Source: Blastochloris tepida (GTDB lineage: Bacteria; Pseudomonadota; Alphaproteobacteria; Rhizobiales; Xanthobacteraceae). Taken from it: a DNA stretch of 64,000 nt. Every line of letters begins with the position of its first letter. Positions within the stretch are counted from its first letter, which is position 1. The notes below the pieces were generated by a model. The model was not told the origin of the DNA. It did no database searches and saw only the letters and a list, made by a program, of their open reading frames with translations. The stretch covers positions 608,001 to 672,000 of the forward strand of contig NZ_AP018907.1 in the NCBI RefSeq assembly GCF_003966715.1, written 5' to 3'. The translations under genes and the position numbers were made by a program. This document shows positions 10,114 to 19,637 of the stretch, in pieces.

Positions 10114-12765
10114 ATGAGCGGCGTCAACGAGATCAGGTCCACCTTTCTTGAGTTCTTCGCAAAGAACGGCCACGCCGTGGTGCCGTCCTCGCCGCTGGTG
10201 CCGCGCAACGACCCGACCTTGATGTTCACCAATGCCGGGATGGTGCAGTTCAAGAACGTCTTCACCGGCGTCGAGAAGCGGCCCTACCAGCGCGCGGTGA
10301 CCGCCCAGAAGTGCGTGCGGGCCGGCGGCAAGCACAACGACCTCGACAATGTCGGCTACACCGCGCGGCATCACACCTTCTTCGAGATGCTGGGCAATTT
10401 CTCCTTCGGCGACTATTTCAAGGACCGGGCGATCGAGCTGGCGTGGAACCTGATCACCAAGGTCTACGAGGTTCCCGAGAAGCGCCTGCTGGTCACTGTC
10501 TATTCCGAGGACGACGAGGCGTTCGGCCTGTGGAAGAAGATCGCCGGCCTGCCCGACAGCCGCATCATCCGCATCCCGACCTCCGACAATTTCTGGGCGA
10601 TGGGCGACACCGGCCCGTGCGGCCCGTGCTCGGAGATCTTCTACGACCATGGCGACCATATTCCGGGCGGCCCGCCCGGCTCGGCCGATCAGGACGGCGA
10701 CCGGTTCATCGAGATCTGGAACCTCGTCTTCATGCAGTACGAGCAGCTTCCGGGCGAGCGCATCGCGCTGCCGAAGCCCTCGATCGACACCGGCATGGGG
10801 CTGGAGCGGATCTCGGCGGTGCTGCAGGGCACCCACGACAATTACGACATCGACCTGTTCCGCGCCCTGATTCGCGCCAGTGCCGAGGCGACCGGCGTCG
10901 AGCCGGACGGCGCCCACAAGGCGAGCCACCGCGTCATCGCCGACCATCTGCGCGCCTCGGCCTTCCTGGTCGCCGACGGCGTGCTGCCCTCCAATGAGGG
11001 CCGCGGCTACGTGCTGCGCCGCATCATGCGCCGTGCCATGCGCCACGCCCAGCTTCTCGGCGCCAGGGATCCGCTGATGTGGCGGCTGGTGCCGGTGCTG
11101 GTGCGCGAGATGGGGCAGGCCTATCCCGAGCTTCAGCGCGCCGAGGCGCTGATCACCGAGACGCTGAAGCTGGAGGAAACCCGCTTCCGCAAGACGCTGG
11201 TGCGCGGCCTCGCCATCCTCGACGAGGAGACTGCGCGCCTCGGACCGGGCGAGACGCTCAAGGGCGATGTCGCCTTCACGCTCTACGACACCTATGGCTT
11301 CCCGCTCGATCTGACCCAGGATGCGCTGAAGGCGCGCGGCATCGGCGTCGATACCGAGGGCTTCCAGGCGGCGATGGAGCGCCAGCGCGAGACCGCGCGC
11401 GCCGCGTGGGCCGGCTCGGGGGAGGCCGCGACCGAGACGGTGTGGTTCGCGGTGCGCGAAAAGGTGGGCGCCACCGAGTTCCTGGGCTACGAGACCGAGA
11501 CCGCCGAGGGCGTGGTCAAGGCGCTGGTCAAGGACGGCCAGGAGGTCGCGGCGCTGGAGGCCGGCGAGAGCGGCTTCGTGGTGCTGAACCAGACGCCATT
11601 CTATGGCGAGTCGGGCGGGCAGGTCGGCGACACCGGCGTGATGAGCGCCGCCGAGGCGCGCGCCCGCGTCACCGACACCCAGAAGAAGCTCGGCGACCTG
11701 TTCGTGCATGCGGTCACCGTCGAGCACGGCCGGCTGAAGGCGGACCTGCCGGTGGAACTCGCGGTCGATCACGACCGCCGCGGCGCCATCCGCGCCAACC
11801 ATTCGGCCACCCATCTGCTGCATGAGGCGCTACGTCAGGTGCTTGGCGACCATGTCGCCCAGAAGGGCTCGCTGGTGTCGCCCGACCGGCTGCGCTTCGA
11901 CATCTCCCATCCCAAGCCGATCTCGGCGGAGGAGTTGGAGAAGGTCGAGGACATCGCCAACGACATCATCCTGCAGAACGCGCCGGTGGTGACGCGGCTG
12001 ATGGCGGTGGACGAAGCCATCGAATCCGGCGCGCGGGCGCTGTTCGGCGAGAAGTACGGCGACGAGGTGCGGGTGGTGTCGATGGGGATCGCGCCGGGCA
12101 GCAATGCCGCGCCCTATTCGGTGGAGCTGTGCGGCGGCACCCATGTGGCGCGCACCGGCGACATCGGCCTCGTCACGCTGCTCGGCGACAGTGCGGTGGC
12201 GGCCGGGGTGCGGCGCATCGAGGCGATGACCGGGCGGTCGGCGCGCAAGCACACCAATATCCTGGCGGGCACCGCCAAGGCGGCGGCGGCCGAGCTGCGG
12301 GCGCCGCTTGACGAGCTGGTGCCGCGCATCTCCGGCCTGATGGACGAGCGCCGCCGGCTTGAGCGCGATCTCGCCGAGGCGAAGAAGCGGCTCGCGATGG
12401 GCGGCGGGGGCGGGGGCGCGGACGGCATCCAGACCGTCGGCTCGACCAAGCTGCTGGCGAAGACCGTGCATGGCATCGAGCTGCGCGACCTCAAAAGCCT
12501 CGCCGACGAGGGCAAGAAGCAGATCGGCTCGGGCGTCGTGGCGATTGTCGGCGTGGCGGAGGACGGCAAGGCCGGCCTCGTGGTCGGCGTCACGGCCGAC
12601 CTGACCGGCCAGTTCAACGCCGTCGATCTGGTGAAGAAGGGTGCGGAAGCCTTGGGCGGCAAGGGCGGCGGCGGGCGGCCGGACATGGCCCAGGCCGGCG
12701 GTCCCGATGGGGCGAAATCGGACGCCGCGCTGAAGGCGATCGGCGAGGCGCTGGCCGCCGGCTGA
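10114..12765 (+). CDS. alaS: Alanyl-tRNA synthetase
   Basis: AlaRS charges tRNA-Ala. I start at [11 protein letters not shown] (10114), the usual N-terminus of this family, giving 883 residues; in-frame starts at 10057 and 10102 only add atypical residues. The class II catalytic core carries [15 protein letters not shown] and [15 protein letters not shown]. The editing domain has the zinc ligands of H563-SATH567 and C673-GGTH677. The C-terminal DHHA1 region has a short Gly-rich linker (GGGGGGADG) and [15 protein letters not shown]. It follows recA, a conserved order in alphaproteobacteria. Confidence 0.98.
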   Translation: MSGVNEIRSTFLEFFAKNGHAVVPSSPLVPRNDPTLMFTNAGMVQFKNVFTGVEKRPYQRAVTAQKCVRAGGKHNDLDNVGYTARHHTFFEMLGNFSFGDYFKDRAIELAWNLITKVYEVPEKRLLVTVYSEDDEAFGLWKKIAGLPDSRIIRIPTSDNFWAMGDTGPCGPCSEIFYDHGDHIPGGPPGSADQDGDRFIEIWNLVFMQYEQLPGERIALPKPSIDTGMGLERISAVLQGTHDNYDIDLFRALIRASAEATGVEPDGAHKASHRVIADHLRASAFLVADGVLPSNEGRGYVLRRIMRRAMRHAQLLGARDPLMWRLVPVLVREMGQAYPELQRAEALITETLKLEETRFRKTLVRGLAILDEETARLGPGETLKGDVAFTLYDTYGFPLDLTQDALKARGIGVDTEGFQAAMERQRETARAAWAGSGEAATETVWFAVREKVGATEFLGYETETAEGVVKALVKDGQEVAALEAGESGFVVLNQTPFYGESGGQVGDTGVMSAAEARARVTDTQKKLGDLFVHAVTVEHGRLKADLPVELAVDHDRRGAIRANHSATHLLHEALRQVLGDHVAQKGSLVSPDRLRFDISHPKPISAEELEKVEDIANDIILQNAPVVTRLMAVDEAIESGARALFGEKYGDEVRVVSMGIAPGSNAAPYSVELCGGTHVARTGDIGLVTLLGDSAVAAGVRRIEAMTGRSARKHTNILAGTAKAAAAELRAPLDELVPRISGLMDERRRLERDLAEAKKRLAMGGGGGGADGIQTVGSTKLLAKTVHGIELRDLKSLADEGKKQIGSGVVAIVGVAEDGKAGLVVGVTADLTGQFNAVDLVKKGAEALGGKGGGGRPDMAQAGGPDGAKSDAALKAIGEALAAG

Positions 12766-12837
12766 CGGCGCCGGTGCGGCGTCATACGGTTTCTGGCTGA
12801 TCAGGTCGGACAACCGCTGGCCGGGAGCCGCGTTCTT

Positions 12838-12990
12838 TCCCTCTCCCCTTGTGGGAGAGGGTGCCGAGCGATCGAAGATCGCGAGGCGGGTGAGGGGTGA
12901 ATCTTCCAGCGTTCGCCCGTATGCACCCCTCACCCGGCTCGACCTCGCTTCGCTCGATCTCGCCACCCTCTCCCGCAAGGGGAGAGGGAA
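12838..12990. repeat. Dispersed repeat family C, copy 1
   Basis: About 150 bp whose ends, CCCTCTCCCCTTGTGGGAGA and CTCTCCCGCAAGGGGAGAGG, are inverted relative to each other, as are internal parts (GGCGGGTGAGGGGTG with CACCCCTCACCCGGC). Half-copies of family B flank it at 12783-12805 and 13006-13026. It lies between convergent alaS and the antiporter, so may also end transcription. Confidence 0.85.
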
Positions 12991-13005
12991 GGAAGAAGCC
13001 GAACC

Positions 13006-13026
13006 AATCAACCGGAAACCGCATCA
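13006..13026. repeat. Dispersed repeat family B, half copy giving a stop codon
   Basis: Read on the minus strand it begins TGATGCGGTTTCCGGTTGAT; this TGA is the stop of the antiporter gene ending at 13024. A partner half (ATACGGTTTCTGGCTGATCA) is at 12784-12803 on the other side of repeat C1. Confidence 0.75.
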
Positions 13027-14799
13027 CTCCGCCGGGCGGCCGGCGCGCAGCGGCGCCTTGAGCAGTTCGCGCTTGGCGCGGATGGCGGCGTGCACCTCGT
13101 CGCGCGAGCCGCCGAGCGTCTGCAGGGCGGCGCTGGCGAGGTCGAGGCTGGCCTCCAGCGCCTCGGGCACCACATCGGTGGCGCCGAGCCGGAACAGCCG
13201 CACCGCATGGGCGGCGTCGCGCGCCCGCGCCACCACCGGCACGTCGGCGCGCTCGGCCCTCACCGCGGCGACCACGTGCTCGGCGGCGACCGGATCGTCC
13301 ATGGTGATCACCACCGCCGGGGCGTCGGTGAGCCCGCATTTGCGCAGGAACTCGCGCCGCGTGGCATCGCCATAGACCACCGGCTGGCCGGCCTTGCGGC
13401 CGCTGGCGACGATGTCGGCGTTGCGGTCGGTGGCAATGAAGGCGCGGCCTTCGCCTTCGAGAAGCTCGCTGACCAGCCGGCCGACGCGGCCGTAGCCGAC
13501 GACGATGGTGCGGCCGACCGCGGCCGGCTCCGGCTCGCCGTGGCCGTCGGCCATGGCGGCGGCGCGGCGGGCCTGCCGGCCGGCCTGCCGGCCGAGCCGG
13601 GCGAGGAAGGGCGTCAGCATCATGGTGCCGGAGGCCACCAGCAGCATGAACTGCTCGATATTGGCGGGCAGCAGGCCGCCGCTGCCGGCCATCCCCAGCA
13701 CCAGGAAGGCGAACTCGCCGCCGCCGGCGAGCAGCAGGCTCGCCTCCACCGCCACCGGCCAGGAGAGCCCGAACAGGCGCGCCAAGGCGGCGATCACCAC
13801 CACTTTGAGGCTGGCCATGCCGAGCACCGACAGGGCGAGCAGCAATGGGTCATGCGCCACGCCGAGCGGATCGATCCGCATGCCGACCGAGATGAAGAAC
13901 AGGCCGAGCAGCATGCCCTTGAACGGCTCGATATCGACCTCGACCTCGCGGCGGAACTCGGTCTCCGACAGCAGCAGGCCGGCGAGGAAGGCGCCCAGCG
14001 CCATCGACAGGCCGGCGAAATGGGTGATGAGCGAGGTGCCGACCACCACGAACAGAATCGCGGCCATGAACAGCTCGCGATTGTGGGTGCGCGCGACCAG
14101 CCGGAAGAACGGCCGCAGGATGGCGCGGCCGAAGCCGATGATGATGGTGACCGCCGCCGCCCCCTGCAGCAGCGCCAGCCCCAGCCCCAGCAGCACCGAC
14201 TGGCCGGCGATGGCGGTCACCGCGCCGTCCGGCGCCGTCTTGCTGAACACCACGACCAGGAACAGGATCGGCACCACCGCCAGATCCTGGGCCAGCAGCA
14301 CCGCGAAGATGACGCGGCCGGCGACCGAGGCCAGCCTGCGCTGCTCGGCCAGGAGTTGCAGCACGATGGCGGTGGACGAAAGGGCGAGGCAGGCGCCGAT
14401 CACCAGCGAGGCATCGAACGGGTTGCCGAACGCCCAGGCGGTGACGCCGATCGCCGCCGTGGTCAGCGCCACCTGCAGCATGCCGAAGCCGAACACCATG
14501 CGCCGCATGGTCCACAATCGGTCGAACGACAGTTCGAGGCCGATGGTGAACAGCAGGAACACCACGCCGAGCTCGGCGAGCTGGTCGACGGTCTCGTGCG
14601 AGGTGATGGCGATGTAGCCCAGCCAGGGCACGCTTTCGGCGAGCCGCCCCAGGCTGTGGGGCCCGAGCACCAGGCCGGCAACGAGGAAGCCCAGCACAGG
14701 GGAGACCCGCATGCGGGCCATCAGTGGAATCACCACGCCCGCTGTGCCGAGAAACACCAGCGCTTCACGATAAAATCCGGTTTCCAGCGGGGAGGGCAT
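13024..14799 (-). CDS. CPA2-family cation/proton antiporter with TrkA-N domain
   Basis: A monovalent cation:proton antiporter-2 protein of the KefB/KefC/YbaL type, exchanging K+ or Na+ for protons at the inner membrane. Starting at MPSPLETGF (14799) it has 591 residues. About 11-13 membrane helices fill residues 10-400, with FLLFTIGLELSFDRLW and LSSTAIVLQLLAEQ typical of the exchanger domain. A TrkA-N nucleotide-binding domain follows from about residue 428 (TIVVGYGRVGRLVSELL). A GTG two codons upstream is an alternative start; the long in-frame extension further up is spacer. Its stop TGA is part of repeat B. Confidence 0.9.
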   Translation of the reverse strand: MPSPLETGFYREALVFLGTAGVVIPLMARMRVSPVLGFLVAGLVLGPHSLGRLAESVPWLGYIAITSHETVDQLAELGVVFLLFTIGLELSFDRLWTMRRMVFGFGMLQVALTTAAIGVTAWAFGNPFDASLVIGACLALSSTAIVLQLLAEQRRLASVAGRVIFAVLLAQDLAVVPILFLVVVFSKTAPDGAVTAIAGQSVLLGLGLALLQGAAAVTIIIGFGRAILRPFFRLVARTHNRELFMAAILFVVVGTSLITHFAGLSMALGAFLAGLLLSETEFRREVEVDIEPFKGMLLGLFFISVGMRIDPLGVAHDPLLLALSVLGMASLKVVVIAALARLFGLSWPVAVEASLLLAGGGEFAFLVLGMAGSGGLLPANIEQFMLLVASGTMMLTPFLARLGRQAGRQARRAAAMADGHGEPEPAAVGRTIVVGYGRVGRLVSELLEGEGRAFIATDRNADIVASGRKAGQPVVYGDATRREFLRKCGLTDAPAVVITMDDPVAAEHVVAAVRAERADVPVVARARDAAHAVRLFRLGATDVVPEALEASLDLASAALQTLGGSRDEVHAAIRAKRELLKAPLRAGRPAE

Positions 14800-14805
14800 C
14801 GCCAC

Positions 14806-14841
14806 GCAAACTTCGCTTGTCAGGCAAACTTCGATTGTCGG
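14806..14841. repeat. 2 x 18 bp tandem repeat
   Basis: GCAAACTTCGCTTGTCAG (14806-14823) and GCAAACTTCGATTGTCGG (14824-14841) differ at two positions. A short echo, ATTGTCGG, follows. Confidence 0.75.
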
Positions 14842-14965
14842 ATTGTCGGTCGGGTCCGTCGTCCTGCATGTCGGAAGCGGTTGCCCGACAGCAACGGAAC
14901 CCTGCCGCTTCATCCCATAGCCGGATGAATCATTCCGCAACAGGTGTTTTCGAAACTCCCGGCCA

Positions 14966-15010
14966 GGAGTCTTGCGCCCGGGAGTCTTGCGCCCGGGAGT
15001 CTTGCGGCCG
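14966..15010. repeat. 3 x 15 bp tandem repeat
   Basis: Unit GGAGTCTTGCGCCCG at 14966-14980 and 14981-14995, and GGAGTCTTGCGGCCG at 14996-15010. No coding assignment. Confidence 0.85.
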
Positions 15011-15171
15011 GCGCGATATCTGCCCGGTCCGCATCCGACGTTTCGCGCTCTATCGTCGCGGGACCCGGATGCGAAAGACATGCGACAGGCGGCGGCCCGC
15101 TGCGCGTGGCCGACAGGCGGCGGATGGGGTATAGCGGCGACCGCGGCGGGTTGGTTCGAGGGAGAACGAGA

Positions 15172-15600
15172 ATGGCTCAGAGTAAATTGCGGCGGTGGAT
15201 TCTGGGGGGTGTGCTGACGGTGCTCGCCGCCGGGGCGATCATCGTCGGCCCGGCGGCGCTGGAGATTGCCACCATGCCGAAGAACCTGCCGTCGATCGAC
15301 CGGGCGCAACTGGAACAGGCGCTGGCCGCCAACGCCATCGATCTGATCGACATCCGCGAGCCGGACGAGTTCGCCGCGGGCCATGTTGCCGGCGCCCGCA
15401 ATCTGCCGATGTCGAAGCTCGACCCCAAGTCCCTGGCGCAGCCGCACGACAAGCCGATCGTACTGATGTGCCGCTCCGGCCGGCGCACGGCGGCGACGCT
15501 GTCCGCGGCGCTGGAGGCCGGCGCCACCAATATCGTTCACTATCCCGGCGCCATGTTGGATTGGGCCGGCGCCGGCAAGCCGGTGGTGAAGGGGCCGTGA
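15172..15600 (+). CDS. Membrane-anchored rhodanese-like protein
   Basis: A single rhodanese domain, a sulfur-transfer fold, tethered to the membrane. The start at 15172 follows GGGAGAACGAGA and gives 142 residues; the open frame continues upstream through the 15-bp tandem repeat, which I reject as coding. One hydrophobic segment (about residues 9-33) precedes IDLIDIREPDEFAAGHVAGA and the active-site loop VLMCRSGRRTAA with the catalytic Cys followed by RSGRR. The domain therefore faces the periplasm. The sulfur acceptor is unknown. Confidence 0.85.
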   Translation: MAQSKLRRWILGGVLTVLAAGAIIVGPAALEIATMPKNLPSIDRAQLEQALAANAIDLIDIREPDEFAAGHVAGARNLPMSKLDPKSLAQPHDKPIVLMCRSGRRTAATLSAALEAGATNIVHYPGAMLDWAGAGKPVVKGP

Positions 15601-15674
15601 ACCTCGCCGGATGCGTCATTTGACGTCGCAGCGGCCGCTGCCTCGCCCGGTTCCGGCGAGGCAGGAACACTGCC

Positions 15675-15771
15675 AGAGCATTTTCCGCAAAAGTGGATTC
15701 CGATTTTGCGAAAGAAAATGCGATAAACCAGGGGCTTAGAGCGTCCGATACGGTCGGATCGGATAACGCTC
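15675..15771. repeat. Dispersed repeat family A, copy 3
   Basis: Full copy: AGAGCATTTTCCGCAAAAGT ... TTTTGCGAAAGAAAATGCGA, then TTAGAGCGTCCGATAC and GGATCGGATAACGCTC. On the minus strand its outer end begins TGAGCGTTATCC, and that TGA is the stop codon of the AT-rich gene ending at 15770. Confidence 0.85.
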
Positions 15772-16198
15772 AAGGTGGCTGAAACGTCTGGAACGAGCCT
15801 TGGGATTGCCACCTGATGCCGCAGGTCGACTTGTATTTCATTAGATCGCAGGAAATGGATAAACTAAACTGAAGCAGCGCAAACAGCAAAGATATAAAAC
15901 TCCCAAATATCATAATATTTCGTAAAAATTTACTTTGATATGGCTTTGAAATGTTTTGGAAAGTGGCGATTGTTGAATATTTTGATGAAATCAAATCGCT
16001 GATTGCGATAATTGCAAATGCAGACATTGCCGAAATAAGGCTGTCTACGACAAACTTGTAATCAGATTCTGGAGGGTGATACTTCATTATTCCTAGCATA
16101 AATGTTCCTTCTATATTGTATGATATATACAAAATGATATAGAGTGCCGCGGCAAAGCCGAATATGAATTTTGCTGATGACGGAATGTTCGTCGGCAT
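15770..16198 (-). CDS. AT-rich orphan gene for a small membrane protein
   Basis: I do not recognise this 142-residue protein. It has three likely membrane helices: about residues 8-29 (KFIFGFAAALYIILYISYNI), 46-68 (DSLISAMSAFAIIAISDLI) and 90-115 (NIMIFGSFISLLFALLQFSL). Its base composition is strikingly AT-rich and its codons differ from all neighbours (many ATA, AAA and TTT codons), suggesting recent transfer. The start is the ATG at 16198 (MPTNIPSSAKF). Its stop comes from repeat A3. It is alone, convergent with the rhodanese gene. Function unknown; a phage or plasmid cargo gene is possible. Confidence 0.7.
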   Translation of the reverse strand: MPTNIPSSAKFIFGFAAALYIILYISYNIEGTFMLGIMKYHPPESDYKFVVDSLISAMSAFAIIAISDLISSKYSTIATFQNISKPYQSKFLRNIMIFGSFISLLFALLQFSLSISCDLMKYKSTCGIRWQSQGSFQTFQPP

Positions 16199-16372
16199 TT
16201 CGACCCCCGACCGCGTCGCGGCGCATGTCAAGCATAGCTTCGCAATTTTAACGGGAGATTGCGCTTTGTCAGGTCGCCGCCCGAGGGCGAGGATGTGCCG
16301 GCGGTCTCGACGCGGCGGGCCGCGTGGTGCATGACGGCGCCGCATCCCGCGACAGCCCAACACGAAGGCCCA

Positions 16373-17563
16373 ATGTCCGGCACCGACCAATCCCGCCCCT
16401 GGCTCGCCATTCCCGCCCCCGCCATCGTGCTGGTCGAGCCCCAGATGGGCGAGAACATCGGCACCACGGCGCGGGCGATGGCCAATTTCGGCCTGGCCGA
16501 CCTGCGGCTCGTGAACCCGCGCGACGGCTGGCCCAATCCGCGCGCCAAGGCGGCGGCCTCGGGCGCCGACCCGATCCTGGAGAGCGCGCGGCTCTATCCC
16601 GATCTGCGCGCCGCCATCGCCGATCTCGGCTTCGTGGTGGCGGCGACCGCGCGCTGCCACACCCAGGCCAAGCCCGTTCTGGGGCCGGAGGCGGCGGCGA
16701 AAGCCATCACCGAGAAGATCGCGGGCGGCGCCAAGGCCGGCGTGGTGTTCGGCCGCGAGCGCAACGGCCTGGAGAGCGACGAGGTCGGTCTGGCCGATGC
16801 CATCGTCACCTATCCGGTCAACCCGGCGTTCGCCTCGCTCAACCTCGCCCAGGCCGTGCTGCTGATGGCCTATGAGGTCTCCAAGCTCGCGACCGGTTCC
16901 GCGCTGCCGTTCGACATGCCGCAATTGTCGGAGCCCGCGCCGCGGGAGCAGCTTCACGCCTTCTTCGACCGGCTGGAATATGAGCTGGAGCGCGTCGAGT
17001 TCTACCGCCCGCCGGAGAAGCGGCCGGTGATGAGCGTGAACCTGCGCAACATCTTCCTGCGCCTGTCGCCGACCCGGCAGGACGTGCAGACGCTGGCCGG
17101 GGTGATCGACGCGCTGGTGTCCGGCCGCAAGGGGCCGGCCGCGGGCGGCGTGCTCAATGCCGGGGAGACGGTGTCGCTCCGAAGCCTCGTCGCCGCCGAG
17201 GCGACGGTGGGCGTCACCGCGCCGGTGCGCGGGCTCGCCCGGCTCGTGCGCCGCAACCCGACCGAGGCCGAGCGGGTGGTGTGGGCGAGCCTCGTCACCG
17301 ATCGCCGGCTCGCCGGCAGAGGCTACAAGCGGCGGGTGCCGATCGGCCCGCACATCGTCGACTTCGTGTCGTTCCCGGAAAAGACCGTGCTGGAGCTCGA
17401 CGACGGCTCGGAAGAGCCGGCCGGCGCCGCCCGCCGCCGGGCGTGGCTCACCGAGCGCGGCTATCGCGTGGTGGTGCTGCCGGTGGCTGGGGCTTCGGCG
17501 GAGGGCGTAGCCGATAGGCTGGTCGAGCTGTTGGCGCCGATCGAATCCTCATCAAATCCTTAA
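16373..17563 (+). CDS. TrmJ-type tRNA 2'-O-methyltransferase fused to a DUF559 domain
   Basis: Residues 1 to about 250 are a SpoU/TrmH-class methyltransferase of the TrmJ group, which methylates the 2'-O of nucleotide 32 in tRNA: VLVEPQMGENIGTTARAMAN, then GVVFGRERNGLESDEV and the knot motif NPAFASLNLAQAVLLMAYE. From about residue 286 a DUF559 (Vsr/restriction-nuclease-like) domain follows: RRNPTEAERVVWASL, PIGPHIVDFVSFPEKTVLEL, then an Ala/Arg-rich end. The usual GGQH after the VELD strand is replaced by DGSEE, so nuclease activity is doubtful. Start 16373 has AAGG upstream; ATGs at 16259 and 16331 are less likely. murI follows 39 nt later. Confidence 0.88.
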   Translation: MSGTDQSRPWLAIPAPAIVLVEPQMGENIGTTARAMANFGLADLRLVNPRDGWPNPRAKAAASGADPILESARLYPDLRAAIADLGFVVAATARCHTQAKPVLGPEAAAKAITEKIAGGAKAGVVFGRERNGLESDEVGLADAIVTYPVNPAFASLNLAQAVLLMAYEVSKLATGSALPFDMPQLSEPAPREQLHAFFDRLEYELERVEFYRPPEKRPVMSVNLRNIFLRLSPTRQDVQTLAGVIDALVSGRKGPAAGGVLNAGETVSLRSLVAAEATVGVTAPVRGLARLVRRNPTEAERVVWASLVTDRRLAGRGYKRRVPIGPHIVDFVSFPEKTVLELDDGSEEPAGAARRRAWLTERGYRVVVLPVAGASAEGVADRLVELLAPIESSSNP

Positions 17564-17602
17564 CCACCCCGCCGCCACAATCGGCGCCCAGAGGGTGGAT
17601 CC

Positions 17603-18493
17603 ATGCCGATCGAACTGTCGTCCGGCGAGGTGCGCAGTCTCGGGCGTGCGCCGTCGCCCCTTGCCCCCACCATCGCGCCGCTGCCGCCGGTCGCCATTTC
17701 GCTGCGCGACCCGCTGATTCTGGTGTTCGATTCGGGCCTCGGCGGCCTCACCGTGCTGGCCGAGGTGACGAAGGCGCGGCCCGATGCGCGCATCGTCTAT
17801 GTCGCCGACGATGCCGGCTTTCCCTACGGTCCGATGGCGGAATCGGCGCTGATCGCCCGCGTCGCGCAGGTGCTGGGCCAGGCGATTCGGCTTCATGGGC
17901 CTGACGTGGTGGTGGTGGCCTGCAACACCGCCTCGACATTGGTGCTGCCGCATCTGCGCGCGGCCCACCCGGCGGTGCGATTCGTCGGCACCGTGCCGGC
18001 GATCAAGCCGGCCTGCGAGGGCTCCAAGAGCGGGCGGGTCAGCGTGCTGGCGACGCCCGGCACGGTGCGGCGCGACTATACCCGCGACCTGATCCGCCGG
18101 TTCGCCGGGTCCTGCCAGGTGACGCTGGTCGGCTCGGCGCTGCTCGCCGGTTTCGCCGAGGCGTTCCTGCGCGGCCATCCGATTGACGACGAGGCGATCG
18201 CCGCCGAGATCGCGCCCTGCTTCGTCGATGGGCCGGAGGGGGCGCGCACCGATACGGTGGTGCTGGCCTGCACCCATTATCCGCTGCTGGTCGAGGCGTT
18301 CCGCGATCTCGCGCCCTGGCCGGTGCGCTGGGTCGATCCGGCGCCGGCGATCGCCCGGCGGGTGGTGCAGCTCATCGGCCCGGCGACGGCGGGCGTGGTG
18401 GCGCCGCCGGGGCGGGTGGCGTTCACCGGCGGGCGGATGCGCGAGCCGGGCCTCGCCGGGGCGCTGCGCCGGTTCCGGCTGGAAGAGGCCTGA
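17603..18493 (+). CDS. murI: Glutamate racemase
   Basis: MurI converts L- to D-glutamate for peptidoglycan. The 296-residue protein has an unusual N-terminal extension of about 35 residues before the canonical start [14 protein letters not shown]. The two catalytic cysteines are C107 in ACNTAST and C223 in ACTHYPLL. The rest, including [13 protein letters not shown], is typical. It lies 39 nt after the TrmJ-like gene and may share its transcript; rpsD has its own promoter downstream. Confidence 0.96.
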   Translation: MPIELSSGEVRSLGRAPSPLAPTIAPLPPVAISLRDPLILVFDSGLGGLTVLAEVTKARPDARIVYVADDAGFPYGPMAESALIARVAQVLGQAIRLHGPDVVVVACNTASTLVLPHLRAAHPAVRFVGTVPAIKPACEGSKSGRVSVLATPGTVRRDYTRDLIRRFAGSCQVTLVGSALLAGFAEAFLRGHPIDDEAIAAEIAPCFVDGPEGARTDTVVLACTHYPLLVEAFRDLAPWPVRWVDPAPAIARRVVQLIGPATAGVVAPPGRVAFTGGRMREPGLAGALRRFRLEEA

Positions 18494-18508
18494 ACATGAG
18501 ACAAGCGT

Positions 18509-18537
18509 TTGACAGGGCCGCGGCCGGCCCCTAAAAG
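18509..18537 (+). promoter_or_regulatory. Sigma-70-type promoter of rpsD
   Basis: TTGACA (18509-18514), a 17-bp spacer and TAAAAG (18532-18537): a perfect -35 box with near-consensus -10 box. It lies about 150 nt upstream of the rpsD start, so the mRNA would have a leader that could carry autoregulation. Confidence 0.7.
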
Positions 18538-18690
18538 CGCCGCTTCCGGACCCCTTCCGCGGTTCCGGATATTCCGCGACCCGCGGCTTAAAGGGAAGCT
18601 GACACCCTTGGCCTGTCGGCCGGCAGCGTCGGAAGATGCTGCGGCAGAGGAGGGCGCGGTCCTGCAATCGAACCTTAGGACCTGCGACAG

Positions 18691-19308
18691 ATGAGCAAGC
18701 GTCACGACGCCAAGTATAAAATCGACCGCCGGATGGGCGAGAACATCTGGGGCCGCCCCAAGAGCCCGGTCAACCGGCGCGAATACGGCCCCGGCCAGCA
18801 CGGCCAGCGCCGCAAGGGCAAGGTCTCGGACTTCGGCGCCCAGCTCAAGGCCAAGCAGAAGCTGAAGGGCTATTACGGCTCGATCTCCGAGAAGCAGTTC
18901 CGCGGCATCTATCAGGAAGCCGCCCGCATGAAGGGCGACACCGGCGCCAATCTGATCGGCCTGCTGGAGCGCCGCCTCGATGCCGTGGTCTACCGCGCCA
19001 AGTTCGTGCCGACGGTGTGGGCCGCCCGCCAGTTCGTCAATCACGGCCACGTCAAGGTCAATGGCCGCCGCGTCACCATTCCGAGCTTCCGCGTGAAGGT
19101 CGGCGACCATATCGAGGTCAAGGACGCCTCCAAGCAGCTCGCCATCGTGCTGGAAGCGACCCAGCTCGCCGAGCGCGACGTGCCGGACTACGTCGAGGTC
19201 GACCACCACAAGATGACCGCCAAGCTCAACCGCGTGCCGGAACTCAACGAGGTTCCCTACGCCGTGGTGATGGAGCCCAATCTGGTGGTGGAATTCTATT
19301 CGCGCTGA
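18691..19308 (+). CDS. rpsD: 30S ribosomal protein S4
   Basis: S4 nucleates assembly of the 30S 5' domain. The 205-residue protein begins [20 protein letters not shown] and has the S4 RNA-binding domain ([17 protein letters not shown] ... [15 protein letters not shown]). It is a stand-alone gene, as usual in this order rather than in an rpsMKD-rpoA operon. It has its own promoter upstream and a strong terminator downstream. Confidence 0.99.
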   Translation: MSKRHDAKYKIDRRMGENIWGRPKSPVNRREYGPGQHGQRRKGKVSDFGAQLKAKQKLKGYYGSISEKQFRGIYQEAARMKGDTGANLIGLLERRLDAVVYRAKFVPTVWAARQFVNHGHVKVNGRRVTIPSFRVKVGDHIEVKDASKQLAIVLEATQLAERDVPDYVEVDHHKMTAKLNRVPELNEVPYAVVMEPNLVVEFYSR

Positions 19309-19338
19309 TCTTAAGATCGCGCCGAAAGTTCGTGGGCC

Positions 19339-19356
19339 GGTCCCGAATCAGGGACC
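19339..19356 (+). other. Small hairpin after rpsD
   Basis: GGTCCC (19339-19344) pairs with GGGACC (19351-19356) around GAATCA, just before the main terminator. Possibly part of the same transcript-end structure. Confidence 0.4.
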
Positions 19357-19367
19357 GTTGGGGACCA

Positions 19368-19395
19368 GGAAGGCCGCTCCATCGAGCGGCCTTCC
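19368..19395 (+). terminator. Terminator after rpsD
   Basis: GGAAGGCCGCTC (19368-19379) and GAGCGGCCTTCC (19384-19395) form a perfect 12-bp stem with loop CATC. The T-run after it is poor. Confidence 0.7.
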
Positions 19396-19424
19396 GCGTG
19401 TCTGGGGATGGGCGGTGCGACGTG

Positions 19425-19474
19425 GTGCTGTCGTCGCGGTGCCGTCGTCGCGGTGCCGTCGTCGCGGTGCTGTC
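19425..19474. repeat. 14 bp tandem repeat, about 3.6 copies
   Basis: Units GTGCTGTCGTCGCG, GTGCCGTCGTCGCG, GTGCCGTCGTCGCG and a partial GTGCTGTC. Non-coding. Confidence 0.85.
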
Positions 19475-19628
19475 ATCCCGGACGGCGCAAAGCGCCGAGC
19501 CGGGATCGTTTTCAGGAAACACACATTTCGGAAAACGGTCCCGGGTCTCATGGCTTCGCCATTCGCCCGGGACGACAGCCGACTTTTCTCGTCATCCCGG
19601 CCGAGCGAAGCGAGAGCCGGGATCGTTC
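19472..19628. repeat. Dispersed repeat family D, two partial copies
   Basis: GTCATCCCGGACGGCGCAAA ... GAGCCGGGATCGTT and ACGGTCCCGGGTCTC ... CCCGGGACGAC (19472-19575), then GTCATCCCGGCCGAGCGAAG with GAGAGCCGGGATCGTT (19591-19626). Each unit is an imperfect hairpin. A third copy is at 26471-26574. Confidence 0.8.
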
Positions 19629-19637
19629 CCAGTCTCG

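Larger units (their letters stand above)
14800..15171. other. Divergent spacer antiporter-rhodanese
   Basis: About 370 bp between divergent genes, presumably holding both promoters. Apart from two short tandem repeats (14806-14841 and 14966-15010) I see no gene or recognised site. Confidence 0.6.

Noticed and set aside
14800..15540. N-terminal extension of the antiporter frame to 838 codons
   Set aside because: It crosses two tandem repeats and overlaps the rhodanese gene; the family N-terminus begins at MPSPLETGF.
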